The notes under the pieces are model-generated. The model saw nothing but the letters and a program-made list of their open reading frames with translations. It did no database searches and had not been told where the DNA came from. Both the position numbers and the translations under genes were made by a program. From Fimbriiglobus ruber (GTDB taxonomy: Bacteria; Planctomycetota; Planctomycetia; Gemmatales; Gemmataceae), in NCBI RefSeq assembly GCF_002197845.1, contig NZ_NIDE01000001.1:992001-1056000 (forward strand): a stretch of DNA of 64,000 nt, given 5' to 3'. Position 1 is the first letter of the stretch. Every line of letters begins with the position of its first letter. Below, in pieces: positions 32,159-41,975 of the stretch.

Positions 32159-33628
32159 TTAGAACCGGAATTCGACCCCGAGGCTGATCGAGTTCATCCC
32201 GAACCCGGTCGTCTTCGGGGTGTACGCCGGCAGGGCGGCCCCGTTGAGCGCTTGGGCGGGGGCGATCTGGTTCGTGTTCACCCGCGTGTCGATCTGATCG
32301 CCCGCCCGGGCGACGCCCGACCAGTACAGGTAGTTGTACCCGACGAACATCCGCATGTGATCCGTGACCTGGCAGCCGAGGCGGATGCCGACTTCCGGGA
32401 CCACCGAGAAGCGGTCGCTCGAGTAGGAACCGATGTTCGACGGCTGCGTCAGCAACCCGCCCGGGTAGGTTTGGGCCACCCCGCCCGGCGGGGTGATCGT
32501 GGTCGACCCGTTGATCTGGGTCGTCGTGTGGGTGTCGCCTATCGCGACCGACCCGCGGACCCCGATGTACCAGTGGCTCCACCGCTTCTCGTACGCCAGG
32601 CCGACGTTCGGCCCGTTGAACTGGTTGGTGGTCTTGAAGTGGTCGGTGATCATGAACTGCGTGCCGGCCGGCACGTTCGATCCGGCCTGTGCGGTCAGAT
32701 TTTCGTAGATCGTTACGTCATCCCGCAGGTTCAAGTACCGATACCCGGCGAAGAAATCGAGCCGGCCGCAGGGGTCGCAGCAGAGGTTGCAGAGCAGGTT
32801 AATCCCGCCACCGAGGAAGCTCGACTGGGCCTGCGCCGCGACCGAACCGGACAGAACGCCCGGGAATGAGACCAGCTGGGCGTCTTGCTGCCCGGTCAGG
32901 GCGTTCGTGAAGGGGCGCGTGAGGATTTGCGACCCGTCCGACGAGGCGATCAGGCTTTGGGAACTCGGCTGGAGGTAGAAGAAGTCGCCGCTGATGCCGA
33001 ACCGCTGGCACTGGTCGAGCCACATCCCGGCGTTGATCCGGAACCCGTTCCGCCAGTCGTTGTTGACGGTCTGGCCGCCGAACAAAACCGTCGTCCCGGG
33101 GTTCCCGAGGGCACCAGCTCCGGAGCGGGGCGTTCCCGGCGCGGCGGAAGTGACGAGCGCCGGGATATTTTGCCCGGATGTCTTGGCGTAAATCCATTCG
33201 CCGGACACCCACACGCGGCCGGGCGGGCCGCAAAGGCAGTCACAAGCTGGGGCACAGACGTCGACCGGGCAGGCCCCGGTCGGGCAGCCGCCGGGCGTGG
33301 TCGCGCCGGGGAGGATACCCGTGTTCCCGTAAACGTATGACGGCATCGTGCCGTTCGGCAGGGCACCCGGGGTCGCCGTCGTGGCGGGTGCGCCCGGAAT
33401 CGCCGTTGCGGCAGGTGCCGCGCCGGGGACGCCGGGGACGCCAGGGGCGCCGGCTGCCGGAGGCGCCGCGGCCGTCTGAAACCCAGGCTGTGTGTTGAGA
33501 TAAGTGGTTTGTTGGATTTGCGCCGACGACGGTTTCGGTCGCAACAGGGTTGCCGCGGGTTGCTGGGCAACCGCCACGCCTGCTACTCCCAGACTGACCG
33601 CGACGGCCCCCAGGTAGCGGGTGAACAT
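32159..33628 (-). CDS. BBP7-family outer-membrane beta-barrel protein
   Basis: A 489-residue planctomycete BBP7 (PF07585-type) protein. ATG 33628 follows GGAGG by five bases and begins a signal peptide (YLGAVAVSLGVAGVAVAQ). Residues 25-110 are a Pro/Ala/Gly-rich linker, then a Cys cluster CPTGACPVDVCAPACDC, and from residue 130 a barrel rich in alternating aromatic strands (VWVSGEWIYAKTSG, NGFRINAGMWLDQCQRFGIS, LDFFAGYRYLNLRDDVTIYE, RMFVGYNYLYWSGVARAG) ending in GVEFRF with a C-terminal Phe as in porins. The role is presumably passive transport or envelope structure; no direct evidence. Confidence 0.9.
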   Translation of the reverse strand: MFTRYLGAVAVSLGVAGVAVAQQPAATLLRPKPSSAQIQQTTYLNTQPGFQTAAAPPAAGAPGVPGVPGAAPAATAIPGAPATTATPGALPNGTMPSYVYGNTGILPGATTPGGCPTGACPVDVCAPACDCLCGPPGRVWVSGEWIYAKTSGQNIPALVTSAAPGTPRSGAGALGNPGTTVLFGGQTVNNDWRNGFRINAGMWLDQCQRFGISGDFFYLQPSSQSLIASSDGSQILTRPFTNALTGQQDAQLVSFPGVLSGSVAAQAQSSFLGGGINLLCNLCCDPCGRLDFFAGYRYLNLRDDVTIYENLTAQAGSNVPAGTQFMITDHFKTTNQFNGPNVGLAYEKRWSHWYIGVRGSVAIGDTHTTTQINGSTTITPPGGVAQTYPGGLLTQPSNIGSYSSDRFSVVPEVGIRLGCQVTDHMRMFVGYNYLYWSGVARAGDQIDTRVNTNQIAPAQALNGAALPAYTPKTTGFGMNSISLGVEFRF

Positions 33629-34049
33629 AGCATCCTCCATGAAAGGCAGTCGGCGCGATCGGTTCCTTCCGACCGCATGGGCGATCTGCGGTATTTGGTT
33701 TGTCCCGCAGAACACGTATCGGCCCCTTTGCCCGACATTCTCCAGATTTGCTGGATCAATTAACCTCCCACGTTCCGGCATGACCGGATTAACAGACTTA
33801 TCCTGTGCAAGTTAACAACGTTAACAATTCTGAGCATTGCGCCTGCGCGTTTTGGGAGAATTATCCGGTTGGATCACTTTTGAGGGTGTACTGGAACGCA
33901 TTTCGGGAATACTGAAAGTTAGTCTGCAGCGTCTTGGGAAAACGTAGTTTTGGGGTGGCTTTCTTGCCTCGATAGACGCAAAATCTGCCTCCCGAATTGA
34001 ACCCGCTTCGCGTTGCCAAGCCCTACAACTTGTTTGGCGGAGAATTCCG
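33629..34049. other. Divergent intergenic region of two surface-protein genes
   Basis: About 420 bases drive both the BBP7 gene (minus) and the giant surface protein (plus). TTAAC occurs four times between 33759 and 33826, two of them as GTTAAC nine bases apart (33811 and 33820). This could be an operator but is not proven. No gene is seen. Confidence 0.4.
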
Positions 34050-37000
34050 ATGCCTCGCACTCCCGACCGACGCGAAAATCGTAGCCCTCGGAAGAACCGC
34101 GGAGGTAGGAATCTCCAGGCGAATCAATCCGATACGCCGACCCGACAGCCCAAGCTCCACATTCTCCAATTTGAAGACCGGATCGTCCCGGACGGGACCG
34201 TAACGGGCACCGTTTTTCTCAATTACGAAGCGGACGGGGTTTTCCACCAATCCCCGCAGACCACCCCGACCGTTGGCAACCCGCCGAACACGGCCAACCT
34301 GTCGTCCGACACGGGTTGGAACGGTTCACCCGTACTGGTGACGGCTTACGACGCGAATAACGTGGCCGTCGGGTCCGCCTTCACGCAGTCCTCGTCCAAC
34401 CCCTCGGCGGCCACCAACGGAACCTACACCCTCACGCTGACCCCCGGGAGCCACGGGCCGTACCGGCTCGAATTCACCGACCTCCCGAGCGGCACGTTCT
34501 TCGGCCCGAGCGGGACGAACAGCAACACCGCCGTCCAGTTCATCAACGACCCGAACGGGGGGACGATCACGGGCGAGGATCTCGCGCTCGTCCAGGCGGA
34601 CACGCTCACCCCATCCAACCCGCTCCTGGTCTCGAACGAGTACGTTTTCGGGTCGTACAACGGGATCAACGCCAGCGACCCGGTCGTCGTCAGCTACCCG
34701 TACAACTCGGGCTCGACGATTCCGAATTCGAGTGCGCCCCCGTACGACGCGCCGCAATCGCACGCGATCGAGATCACCCAGAGCCAGGTCGGGTCGACGT
34801 GGGGGGTGGCTTTCAACCCGACCACGAATCAGCTTTACATGGCCGCGTTTTACAAGCAGCACACCGGGGTCGGGCCGGGCGGTGTCGGGGCCGTTTACAC
34901 CACCAACCCGCTGAACGAAACCCAGCTCCTGGCGGCCACCGCGAACAACACCACGGTCCCGACCACCACCAGCGTTCTGTTCGACCTCAACGCCCTCTTC
35001 CCGAGTCAAATGCCGGCCGGCAACGTCGACTTCCGGGACGGGTACACGAGCGACACGGATTACATTTACGACTCGGGGAACGTCGGGTGGGACGCGGTCG
35101 GCAAGGTCGGCCTCGGCGGGTTGGCCACGAGCCCGGACGGCCGCTACGTGTACACGGTCGCGCTCGGCAACCGCGAGCTGTACGTTTACGACACGCTGAC
35201 CCACCAGGCCGAAGGATACTCGTTCAATCTGCCGTCGGATGTCACCGGCATCACCCCAAGTAACCCGCTCGGGGACTTCCGGCCGTTCGCGGTGACGTAC
35301 TACGACGGCTCGATCTACGTCGGCGCGGTCAACTCCGCCGAGAGTACCCAGAACGCGTCCGACCTGCACGCCTACGTATTCCAATTCACCCCCGGCGCGT
35401 CGCCCGCCACGGGGTCCGGGTCGTTCGCCGCGTCGCCGGTGTTCGAGATGGCGGACATGACGTACAACCGCGGGTACGCCCAGGCCTACGCCGGGACGCC
35501 CGACGCGGCTAACCCGAACGGCACGCCCGTCTCGGCGAACTGGAATCCGTGGTCGCCCACTTACCAGGACTTGGCGGACCCGACCCGCCGGGAAGGAATC
35601 TACGCTCAGCCGGAACTGACCGGCCTGTCGTTCGACACCAGCGGTAACCTGGTTCTCGGGTTCCGTGACCGGGCGGGCGACCAGTTCGGCGTGCTGACTC
35701 CCGAACAGGCTGGTCCCGCGGCCACCGCGACCGCGACGGTTGCCGGCGGCAGTCTGACCGCGCTCTCCGTCACCAACGGGTCGAGCGGGTACGTGTACAG
35801 CACGAACCCGACGGTGACGATCACGGGGGGCGGTGGTACCGGTGCGACGGCCACGGCGACCGTCGTCAACGGTGTTGTGACTGGGTTGACGATCACAAAC
35901 GCGGGCACGGGCTACACGTCCGCCCCGACGGTCACGATCGACGCACCCGAAACCATCGCTAAGGTCGGTCTGGGCGTCGGCGACATCCTCCGGGCGACCG
36001 TGAACACGCCCGGCAACGTGGCGAACGGCTGGACGCTGGAGAACGACGGCAACGGGACGGCCGGCGCCGGCGACGACCAGGGGCCGGGCGGCGGCGAGTT
36101 CTACTACGGCGACAACTTGATCGGCAACGAGACCGTCAACGGCGTCCCGAACCAGGACGAGACCCAGGAGCTTTCTCTGGGCGGCGTGCTGCAACTCCCC
36201 GGCAACCCGGACGTCGCCTCGACCACATTCGACGCCGCCCAGATCGTGGGCCGCTTCAACACGGCCGGCATCCGCTGGTACAGCAACACCCCGGGCCCCG
36301 CTCAGGGGTCCGACATTCGCGCGTACGAACTGTACCAGGCCGAAGACCTCGATTTTTACATCAACGACCCCACCGCGTACCCGTTCTTTGCCAAGGCGAA
36401 CGGGCTCGGCGACCTCACGGCCCTCTCCTTCGCGCCGGTCGAAATCGGCAACCGGGTGTGGGCGGACACCAACGGCGACGGCATCCAGGAAGCGAACGAA
36501 CCCGGCATTCCCGGCGTGGTGGTCGACCTCCTCGACGCGAGCGGCAACACGATCGCGACGACCACGACGGCCGCCGACGGGACTTACTACTTCACGTCCG
36601 CCCCGCCGCCGCCCGACCCGTCCCAGGACGTGCCGGGTAAGGCGTACAGCGTCGGCATGCTTCCCGGGTCGCAGTACACGGTCAACATTCCACTGGATCA
36701 ACCGGCGCTCAAGTCCTACGCGATCACGACCGCGTTCGCGAGCTTGAACGGCAGCCCGGCCACAACGATCGACTCGAACATCGTCGCCGGCACCGGCGCG
36801 AGCGCGGGCGACGCCGTCATGTCGATTTCGCCTCTCCAGGCCGGGGAGTCCAACGAGGATTATGACGCCGGCTTCGTGCCGACGCTGAGCCTCGGCGACT
36901 TCGTGTGGACCGACACGAATAATGACGGCGTCTTCGACGACGGCGAATCCGGCCTGGCCGGTGTTCCGGTCCTGCTGCTCGACAGCAGCGGGAACCCGGC

Positions 37001-39854
37001 CAAGGATGCCAACGGAAACGTGGTTGCTCCCACGACCACCGACAGCACCGGGCACTATCTGTTCACGAACTTGCTGCCCGGTACGTACATAGTCCAGATC
37101 GTCGCGCCGTCGGGCTATGTTTCCAGCACGGGCGTGAACAACGCGTACGAGCCGGGGTCGACGGACTACACGGACGCCGGGAATAACCACGACCACGGGA
37201 CGCAAACCGGGCCCGTTATCCTGAGTCAGCCGGTGACTCTCACGCCGGCTGGGACGGACCCGGACACGACGCCGACGACCGGTATCGCAAACACGGCCAA
37301 CTTGAATGTCGACTTCGGCGTCTACCAGCCGCTGGCCCTCGGCGACTTCGTGTGGGTCGACACGAACAACGACGGCATCTTCGATAACGGCGAGTCCGGC
37401 CTGGGCGGGGTGACCGTCGTTCTCTTGAACGCGAACGGAACCCCGGCCACGGACGCGGCCGGGAACCCGGTCGCCCCAACCACGACCGACAGCACCGGCC
37501 ACTACCTGTTCACGGACCTGCTGCCCGGAACCTACAAGGTCCAGATCACCCCGCCGGCCGGGTACGTGTCCAGCACGGGCGTGAACGATGCGTACGAGCC
37601 GGGTTCGACGGACTACACGGACGCCGGCAACAACCACGACCACGGCACCCAGACGGGCGCGGTCATCGTCAGCCAGCCGGTGACACTGACGGCTGGTAGC
37701 ACCAACCCGGACGTGACCCCGACGACGGGCACCGTCGGCACAGCCAACCTGAACGTCGACTTCGGCGTGTACCAACCGCTGGCCCTCGGCGACTTCGTGT
37801 GGGTCGACACGAACAACGACGGCATCTTCGATAACGGCGAGTCCGGCCTGGGCGGGGTGACCGTCGTTCTCTTGAACGCGAACGGGACCCCGGCCACGGA
37901 CGCGGCTGGGAACCCGGTCGCCCCAACCACGACCGACAGCACCGGCCACTACCTGTTCACGGACCTGCTGCCCGGAACCTACAAGGTCCAGATCACCCCG
38001 CCGGCCGGGTACGTGTCCAGCACGGGCGCGAACGATGCGTACGAGCCCGGGTCGGGAGACTACACGGATGCCGGGAACAACCACGACCACGGCACCCAAG
38101 AGGGTGCAGTCATCGTCAGCCAGCCGGTGACTCTGACGGCCGGTGCCACGAACCCAGACACGACCCCGACCACGGGAATCGCAAAGACGGCGAATCTGAA
38201 CGTCGACTTCGGCGTGTACCAACCGCTGGCTCTTGGCGACTTCGTGTGGGTCGACGCGAACGACGACGGTGTCCTCGACAACGGGGAAACGGGTCTAGCC
38301 GGCGTGACCGTCGCTCTCTTGAACGCGAACGGAACCCCGGCCACGGACGCGACCGGGAATGTGGTTGCCCCGACCGTAACCGACAGTACCGGCCACTACC
38401 TGTTCACCAACTTGCTGCCCGGCACTTACGAAGTTCAGATCACGGCTCCCAACGGATACGTCTCCAGCACCGGCAACCCCGGTCGTGCGACCGGGCCGTA
38501 CGAGCCGGGATCGACGGACTACACGGACGCCGGGAATAACCACGACCACGGGACCGGCGCGACCAACGTCATCCTCAGCCAACCGGTGACGCTGACGGCT
38601 GGTAGCACGAACCCGGACGTGACGCCGACGACGGGCACCGTCGGCACAGCCAACCTGAACGTCGACTTCGGCGTCTTCCAACCGCTGGACCTCGGCGACT
38701 TCGTGTGGGTGGACGCTAACAACAACGGCGTCTTCGACAACGGCGAACAGCCGGTGCCGGGCGTTCTAGTCGAACTGCTCGACGGGAACGGGAACCCGAT
38801 CAAGGACATCAACGGCGTTCCGCTGACCGCGACCACCGACGCCACCGGCCACTACCTGTTCACGAACCTGATCCCCGGCACGTACGAGGTCCAGATCACG
38901 CCGCCGGCCGGGTACGTGTCGAGTACCGGCAACCCCGGCAGCCCGACGGGGCCGTACGAACCTGTCGTCGGCAACAGCACGGTCAACAACCAGGACCACG
39001 GGACGACCCAGGCGAACGGCCTGATCCGCACGAACCCGGTCACCCTGGCGCTGCCGGGCAGTTTGGCCAACCCGGACAGCGTGAACGGGGGCACGAACAA
39101 CGCCAACCTGCGGCAGGACTTCGGCATCTACCAACCGCTGGCTCTCGGCGACTTCGTGTGGGTGGACGCGAATAACGACGGCGTCTTCGACAGCGGGGAG
39201 ACCGGACTCGCCGGCGTTCAGGTCAACTTGCTCAACGCCAACGGCTCGCCGGTCACGACGCTCAACGGCAGCCCGATCACGACGACGACCGACGCGACCG
39301 GGCACTACTTGTTCACCAACCTGCTACCGGGCGTCTATCAGGTCCAGATCATTGCACCGGCGGGCTACATCAGTAGCACCGGGACGGGCACACTCACGGG
39401 TGGCGTCGGCCCCTACGAGCCGGGTTCGACGATCTACACGGACGCCGGGAACAATCACGACCACGGCACCGGCGCGACCAACGTGATCGTCAGCCAGCCG
39501 GTCTCCTTGACATCCGCCGGAACTAACCCGGATGTCACCCCGACGACGGGCACCACGGGGACAGCCAATCTCAATGTCGACTTCGGCGTCTTCCAACCGG
39601 TAACACCGCCACCGCCACCGCCACCACCACCGCCGCCCCCGCCCCCGCCCCCGCCGCCGCCCCCGCCGCCCCCGCCGCCGCCCCCGCCGCCCCACCACCG
39701 CCCCGCCGCCGCCCCGCCGCCGCCCCCGCCGCCCCACCACCGCCGCCGCCCCCACCACCGTCGCCCCCGGCTTCGGTCTCGGGGTACGTGTACATCGACA
39801 ATACGGTCACGGGCACGCGTGTTTCGACCGACAAGGGACTCGGCGGGGTGTTGA
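34050..39854 (+). CDS. Giant SdrD-repeat surface protein, N-terminal frame
   Basis: This 1934-residue frame starts at ATG 34050 (GGAG upstream). A basic N-terminus and LHILQFEDRIVPDG resemble the LExR-P-like leader common on planctomycete giant surface proteins. Residues 50-780 are beta-rich, with propeller-like blocks such as GVAFNPTTNQLYMAAFYK and two VTGLTITNAGTGYTS-type units. From residue 796 seven SdrD-B/Cna-B-like modules begin with LGDFVWVDTNNDG-type calcium-binding starts (codons near 36437, 36889, 37334, 37784, 38227, 38689, 39139). It ends in a poly-proline tract where the frame fails; the last 50 residues are frame-shifted nonsense. The true gene continues as the next entry. Confidence 0.85.
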   Translation: MPRTPDRRENRSPRKNRGGRNLQANQSDTPTRQPKLHILQFEDRIVPDGTVTGTVFLNYEADGVFHQSPQTTPTVGNPPNTANLSSDTGWNGSPVLVTAYDANNVAVGSAFTQSSSNPSAATNGTYTLTLTPGSHGPYRLEFTDLPSGTFFGPSGTNSNTAVQFINDPNGGTITGEDLALVQADTLTPSNPLLVSNEYVFGSYNGINASDPVVVSYPYNSGSTIPNSSAPPYDAPQSHAIEITQSQVGSTWGVAFNPTTNQLYMAAFYKQHTGVGPGGVGAVYTTNPLNETQLLAATANNTTVPTTTSVLFDLNALFPSQMPAGNVDFRDGYTSDTDYIYDSGNVGWDAVGKVGLGGLATSPDGRYVYTVALGNRELYVYDTLTHQAEGYSFNLPSDVTGITPSNPLGDFRPFAVTYYDGSIYVGAVNSAESTQNASDLHAYVFQFTPGASPATGSGSFAASPVFEMADMTYNRGYAQAYAGTPDAANPNGTPVSANWNPWSPTYQDLADPTRREGIYAQPELTGLSFDTSGNLVLGFRDRAGDQFGVLTPEQAGPAATATATVAGGSLTALSVTNGSSGYVYSTNPTVTITGGGGTGATATATVVNGVVTGLTITNAGTGYTSAPTVTIDAPETIAKVGLGVGDILRATVNTPGNVANGWTLENDGNGTAGAGDDQGPGGGEFYYGDNLIGNETVNGVPNQDETQELSLGGVLQLPGNPDVASTTFDAAQIVGRFNTAGIRWYSNTPGPAQGSDIRAYELYQAEDLDFYINDPTAYPFFAKANGLGDLTALSFAPVEIGNRVWADTNGDGIQEANEPGIPGVVVDLLDASGNTIATTTTAADGTYYFTSAPPPPDPSQDVPGKAYSVGMLPGSQYTVNIPLDQPALKSYAITTAFASLNGSPATTIDSNIVAGTGASAGDAVMSISPLQAGESNEDYDAGFVPTLSLGDFVWTDTNNDGVFDDGESGLAGVPVLLLDSSGNPAKDANGNVVAPTTTDSTGHYLFTNLLPGTYIVQIVAPSGYVSSTGVNNAYEPGSTDYTDAGNNHDHGTQTGPVILSQPVTLTPAGTDPDTTPTTGIANTANLNVDFGVYQPLALGDFVWVDTNNDGIFDNGESGLGGVTVVLLNANGTPATDAAGNPVAPTTTDSTGHYLFTDLLPGTYKVQITPPAGYVSSTGVNDAYEPGSTDYTDAGNNHDHGTQTGAVIVSQPVTLTAGSTNPDVTPTTGTVGTANLNVDFGVYQPLALGDFVWVDTNNDGIFDNGESGLGGVTVVLLNANGTPATDAAGNPVAPTTTDSTGHYLFTDLLPGTYKVQITPPAGYVSSTGANDAYEPGSGDYTDAGNNHDHGTQEGAVIVSQPVTLTAGATNPDTTPTTGIAKTANLNVDFGVYQPLALGDFVWVDANDDGVLDNGETGLAGVTVALLNANGTPATDATGNVVAPTVTDSTGHYLFTNLLPGTYEVQITAPNGYVSSTGNPGRATGPYEPGSTDYTDAGNNHDHGTGATNVILSQPVTLTAGSTNPDVTPTTGTVGTANLNVDFGVFQPLDLGDFVWVDANNNGVFDNGEQPVPGVLVELLDGNGNPIKDINGVPLTATTDATGHYLFTNLIPGTYEVQITPPAGYVSSTGNPGSPTGPYEPVVGNSTVNNQDHGTTQANGLIRTNPVTLALPGSLANPDSVNGGTNNANLRQDFGIYQPLALGDFVWVDANNDGVFDSGETGLAGVQVNLLNANGSPVTTLNGSPITTTTDATGHYLFTNLLPGVYQVQIIAPAGYISSTGTGTLTGGVGPYEPGSTIYTDAGNNHDHGTGATNVIVSQPVSLTSAGTNPDVTPTTGTTGTANLNVDFGVFQPVTPPPPPPPPPPPPPPPPPPPPPPPPPPPPPHHRPAAAPPPPPPPHHRRRPHHRRPRLRSRGTCTSTIRSRARVFRPTRDSAGC
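37332..38672 (+). repeat. Tandem SdrD-type repeats, 447-base period
   Basis: Successive modules start at 37332, 37779 and 38226, exactly 447 bases (149 codons) apart; the next begins at 38685, after 459 bases. The first two are almost identical over most of their length, including the run coding LGDFVWVDTNNDGIFDNGES. Such near-identity points to recent duplication and possible copy-number change. Confidence 0.85.
39601..39770 (+). repeat. CCN proline tract with four short C runs
   Basis: The tract is made of CCG, CCA and CCC codons for about 50 prolines. Inside it C runs are normally five bases long, but at 39690-39693, 39701-39704, 39712-39715 and 39732-39735 they are four. Each short run moves the frame by one, and the four together produce the break between the two halves of the surface protein. 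Confidence 0.85.
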
Positions 39855-41797
39855 TCGCCCTGAACGGCCCGAACGGGGTCTCGGAAACGACGTATACCGA
39901 TTCGTCCGGATTCTACCAGTTCACGGACTTGACTCCGGGTACGTACACGATTCGCGAGCAGCAGCCGTCGGGCACCTTCTACAACGGGTACACCAACACC
40001 GGGACCGATGCCGGGGTGGTCGACGGTACCTCCGGAATCGACATTATCTCGGCCATCAACCTGAATTCGGGCGATGCCGGCCTGGAGTACGACTTCGGCG
40101 AGATTCAGCCGACCGGAACATTCGGCTACGACTGGTTCGACACCAACCGGAACGGGGTCTACGACCAGGGCAGTGAGCCCCCGATTCCGGGCGTCGCCGT
40201 TACGATCAGTGGGACTGCGTTCGCGGGAACGCCGCTGGCCCGTCCGCTGACCGCGGCCGACGTTCCAGGCGGTCTGACCGTTACCACGAACAGCGCCGGC
40301 CGGTACGACTACCCGGTCCTGCCGCCGGGCGTTTACACGATTACGTCGGTCCAGCCGACGACCTTCGACGGCATGTCGCTCGTTCACTGGCAGGAGCAGA
40401 ACGGCGACCCGACCGGGCCGAACCCGACGATCGACAACCCGAACCCGCGGACGTTCTCGGACGTCGTCCTGACGGCTGGTAATGCGTCCCGCGGGCCGTT
40501 CAACTTCGGCGAGACGGCTTTCAGCGGCTCGCCGCCGACGACGCCCCCGATCATCGTCCCGCCGACGCCGCCATCGAAGCGGGACTTCCTCGACTCGACC
40601 GACACCAGTGGATCGAGTTCAAGCGGGGCGGCGGCGGCCGCGCCCGCGGAAAACGTGGCGCCGTCGTCGCCAGGGGTCAACGCCGCCGTAGCGGATCTGC
40701 CGCAGGATCCGCAATTCGCGGTGTCCACCGGGACGCCGACCGTACCCGCGTTCGTCGCGGTCGGGGCCGGCCCCGGGTCCGCCCCACTGGTTCGGGTGTT
40801 CAATTACGCGACCGGGGTGGAGGTGTTCCAGTTCCTGGCGTACGAGCAGTCGTACACCGGCGGCGTCCATGTCGCGGTCGGTGACATCAACGGGGACGGG
40901 GTGCCGGACATCGTCACCAGCACCGGCGTGGGCGGCGGCCCGCGGGTGCGGGTGTTCAGCGGGATCGACGGGTCGGTCCTCGAAGACTTCTTCGCCTACG
41001 AACCGACGTACACCGGCGGCGTCAGCATCGCGGTCGGGGACGTCGAGGGGATCGGGCGGGACGACATCATCACCGGGACCGAGACCGGCGGTGCCCCCCG
41101 CATCTCGGTATTCAACACGAGCAACGTGTCGAACCCGATCGCGTCCTTCTTCGCCTTCGATTCATCCCAGCGCAGCGGTGTCCGGATCGCGGCCGCCGAC
41201 TTCAACGGGGACGGTAAGGCCGACATCGTGGCCACGACCGGCCCGGGCGTGACCACCCAGGTCCGGGTGTTCAGCGGGGCGGACGTCCTGCTCAACCAGG
41301 CGAACATTTCCCCGATTCAAACGATCAACCCGTTCGGGGGCGCGTTCTCGGGCGGGGCGTACATTGCGACCGGCGATTACAACGGCGACGGCATGCCGGA
41401 CATCATCGTCGGGGCGGATGCAGGCGGCGGTCCGCGGGTCCAGGTGTTCAGCGGGACCGACGATTCGATCCTGGCTGACTTCTTCGCCTACGAGCCGACG
41501 TTCACCGGCGGGGTCCGCGTCGCCGCCCTCGACGTCAACGGGGACGGCCACGCCGACATCATCGCCGGGGCCGGCCTCGGCGGGGCCACCCGGGTCACGA
41601 TCTTCTCGGGCGCCGGCGTCGGGGCGAGCCTGGTCCCGAACGTCATCGACGACTTCTTCGCGTTCGACGCCACCGTCCTGGACGGCGTCTACGTCGGGGC
41701 TGGAACCTCGAAGCCGGTGGGCGGAACGTCGCCGGTGACTACGCCGGCTGCGATCGGCTCCCTCGGCCTCTCGGGGACCATGCCGCCGTTATCGTAA
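39788..41797 (+). CDS. Giant surface protein, C-terminal frame (SdrD and FG-GAP repeats)
   Basis: A 669-residue frame, really open from inside the proline tract (SPPASVSGYVYIDNTVTG). It begins with two more Cna-B/SdrD-like modules (GFYQFTDLTPGTYTIREQ, FGYDWFDTNRNGVYDQGS), a Ser/Ala-rich linker, and six FG-GAP/VCBS-like blades with calcium-type loops (VAVGDINGDGVPDIVTS, AAADFNGDGKADIV, ATGDYNGDGMPDIIVG, AALDVNGDGHADIIAG). No transmembrane anchor is visible at the end. Restoring one C in each of four C4 runs fuses it to the upstream frame into a single protein of 2583 residues. It has no ribosome site of its own, so it is not an independent gene. Confidence 0.85.
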   Translation: MYIDNTVTGTRVSTDKGLGGVLIALNGPNGVSETTYTDSSGFYQFTDLTPGTYTIREQQPSGTFYNGYTNTGTDAGVVDGTSGIDIISAINLNSGDAGLEYDFGEIQPTGTFGYDWFDTNRNGVYDQGSEPPIPGVAVTISGTAFAGTPLARPLTAADVPGGLTVTTNSAGRYDYPVLPPGVYTITSVQPTTFDGMSLVHWQEQNGDPTGPNPTIDNPNPRTFSDVVLTAGNASRGPFNFGETAFSGSPPTTPPIIVPPTPPSKRDFLDSTDTSGSSSSGAAAAAPAENVAPSSPGVNAAVADLPQDPQFAVSTGTPTVPAFVAVGAGPGSAPLVRVFNYATGVEVFQFLAYEQSYTGGVHVAVGDINGDGVPDIVTSTGVGGGPRVRVFSGIDGSVLEDFFAYEPTYTGGVSIAVGDVEGIGRDDIITGTETGGAPRISVFNTSNVSNPIASFFAFDSSQRSGVRIAAADFNGDGKADIVATTGPGVTTQVRVFSGADVLLNQANISPIQTINPFGGAFSGGAYIATGDYNGDGMPDIIVGADAGGGPRVQVFSGTDDSILADFFAYEPTFTGGVRVAALDVNGDGHADIIAGAGLGGATRVTIFSGAGVGASLVPNVIDDFFAFDATVLDGVYVGAGTSKPVGGTSPVTTPAAIGSLGLSGTMPPLS

Positions 41798-41819
41798 CAG
41801 GCTCGATCCGAGCATCCTC

Positions 41820-41850
41820 CCGCGGCCGGTCCTGATCGGACCGGCCGCGG
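41820..41850 (+). terminator. Hairpin terminator of the surface-protein gene
   Basis: Thirteen-base arms CCGCGGCCGGTCC (41820-41832) and GGACCGGCCGCGG (41838-41850) around a 5-base loop, 23 bases after the stop codon. Confidence 0.75.
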
Positions 41851-41975
41851 TCGCGCGCGGAGGCGTATTTCTCGGCGGATTGTGATGCGCGGTCCCGTCC
41901 GGGGACGATAAAATAAAAGTGAACATTCCGGACGCGGTTCGTGTCCGTCTGGTCGAAGCGATCGGAGAGTTCCAG

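Noticed and set aside
34326-38222. Minus-strand open frame of about 1300 codons opposite the SdrD-repeat gene
   Set aside because: It is an antisense shadow created by high GC and the repeat codons; the product is Val/Arg/Gly-rich with no ribosome site, while the plus strand encodes clear SdrD modules.
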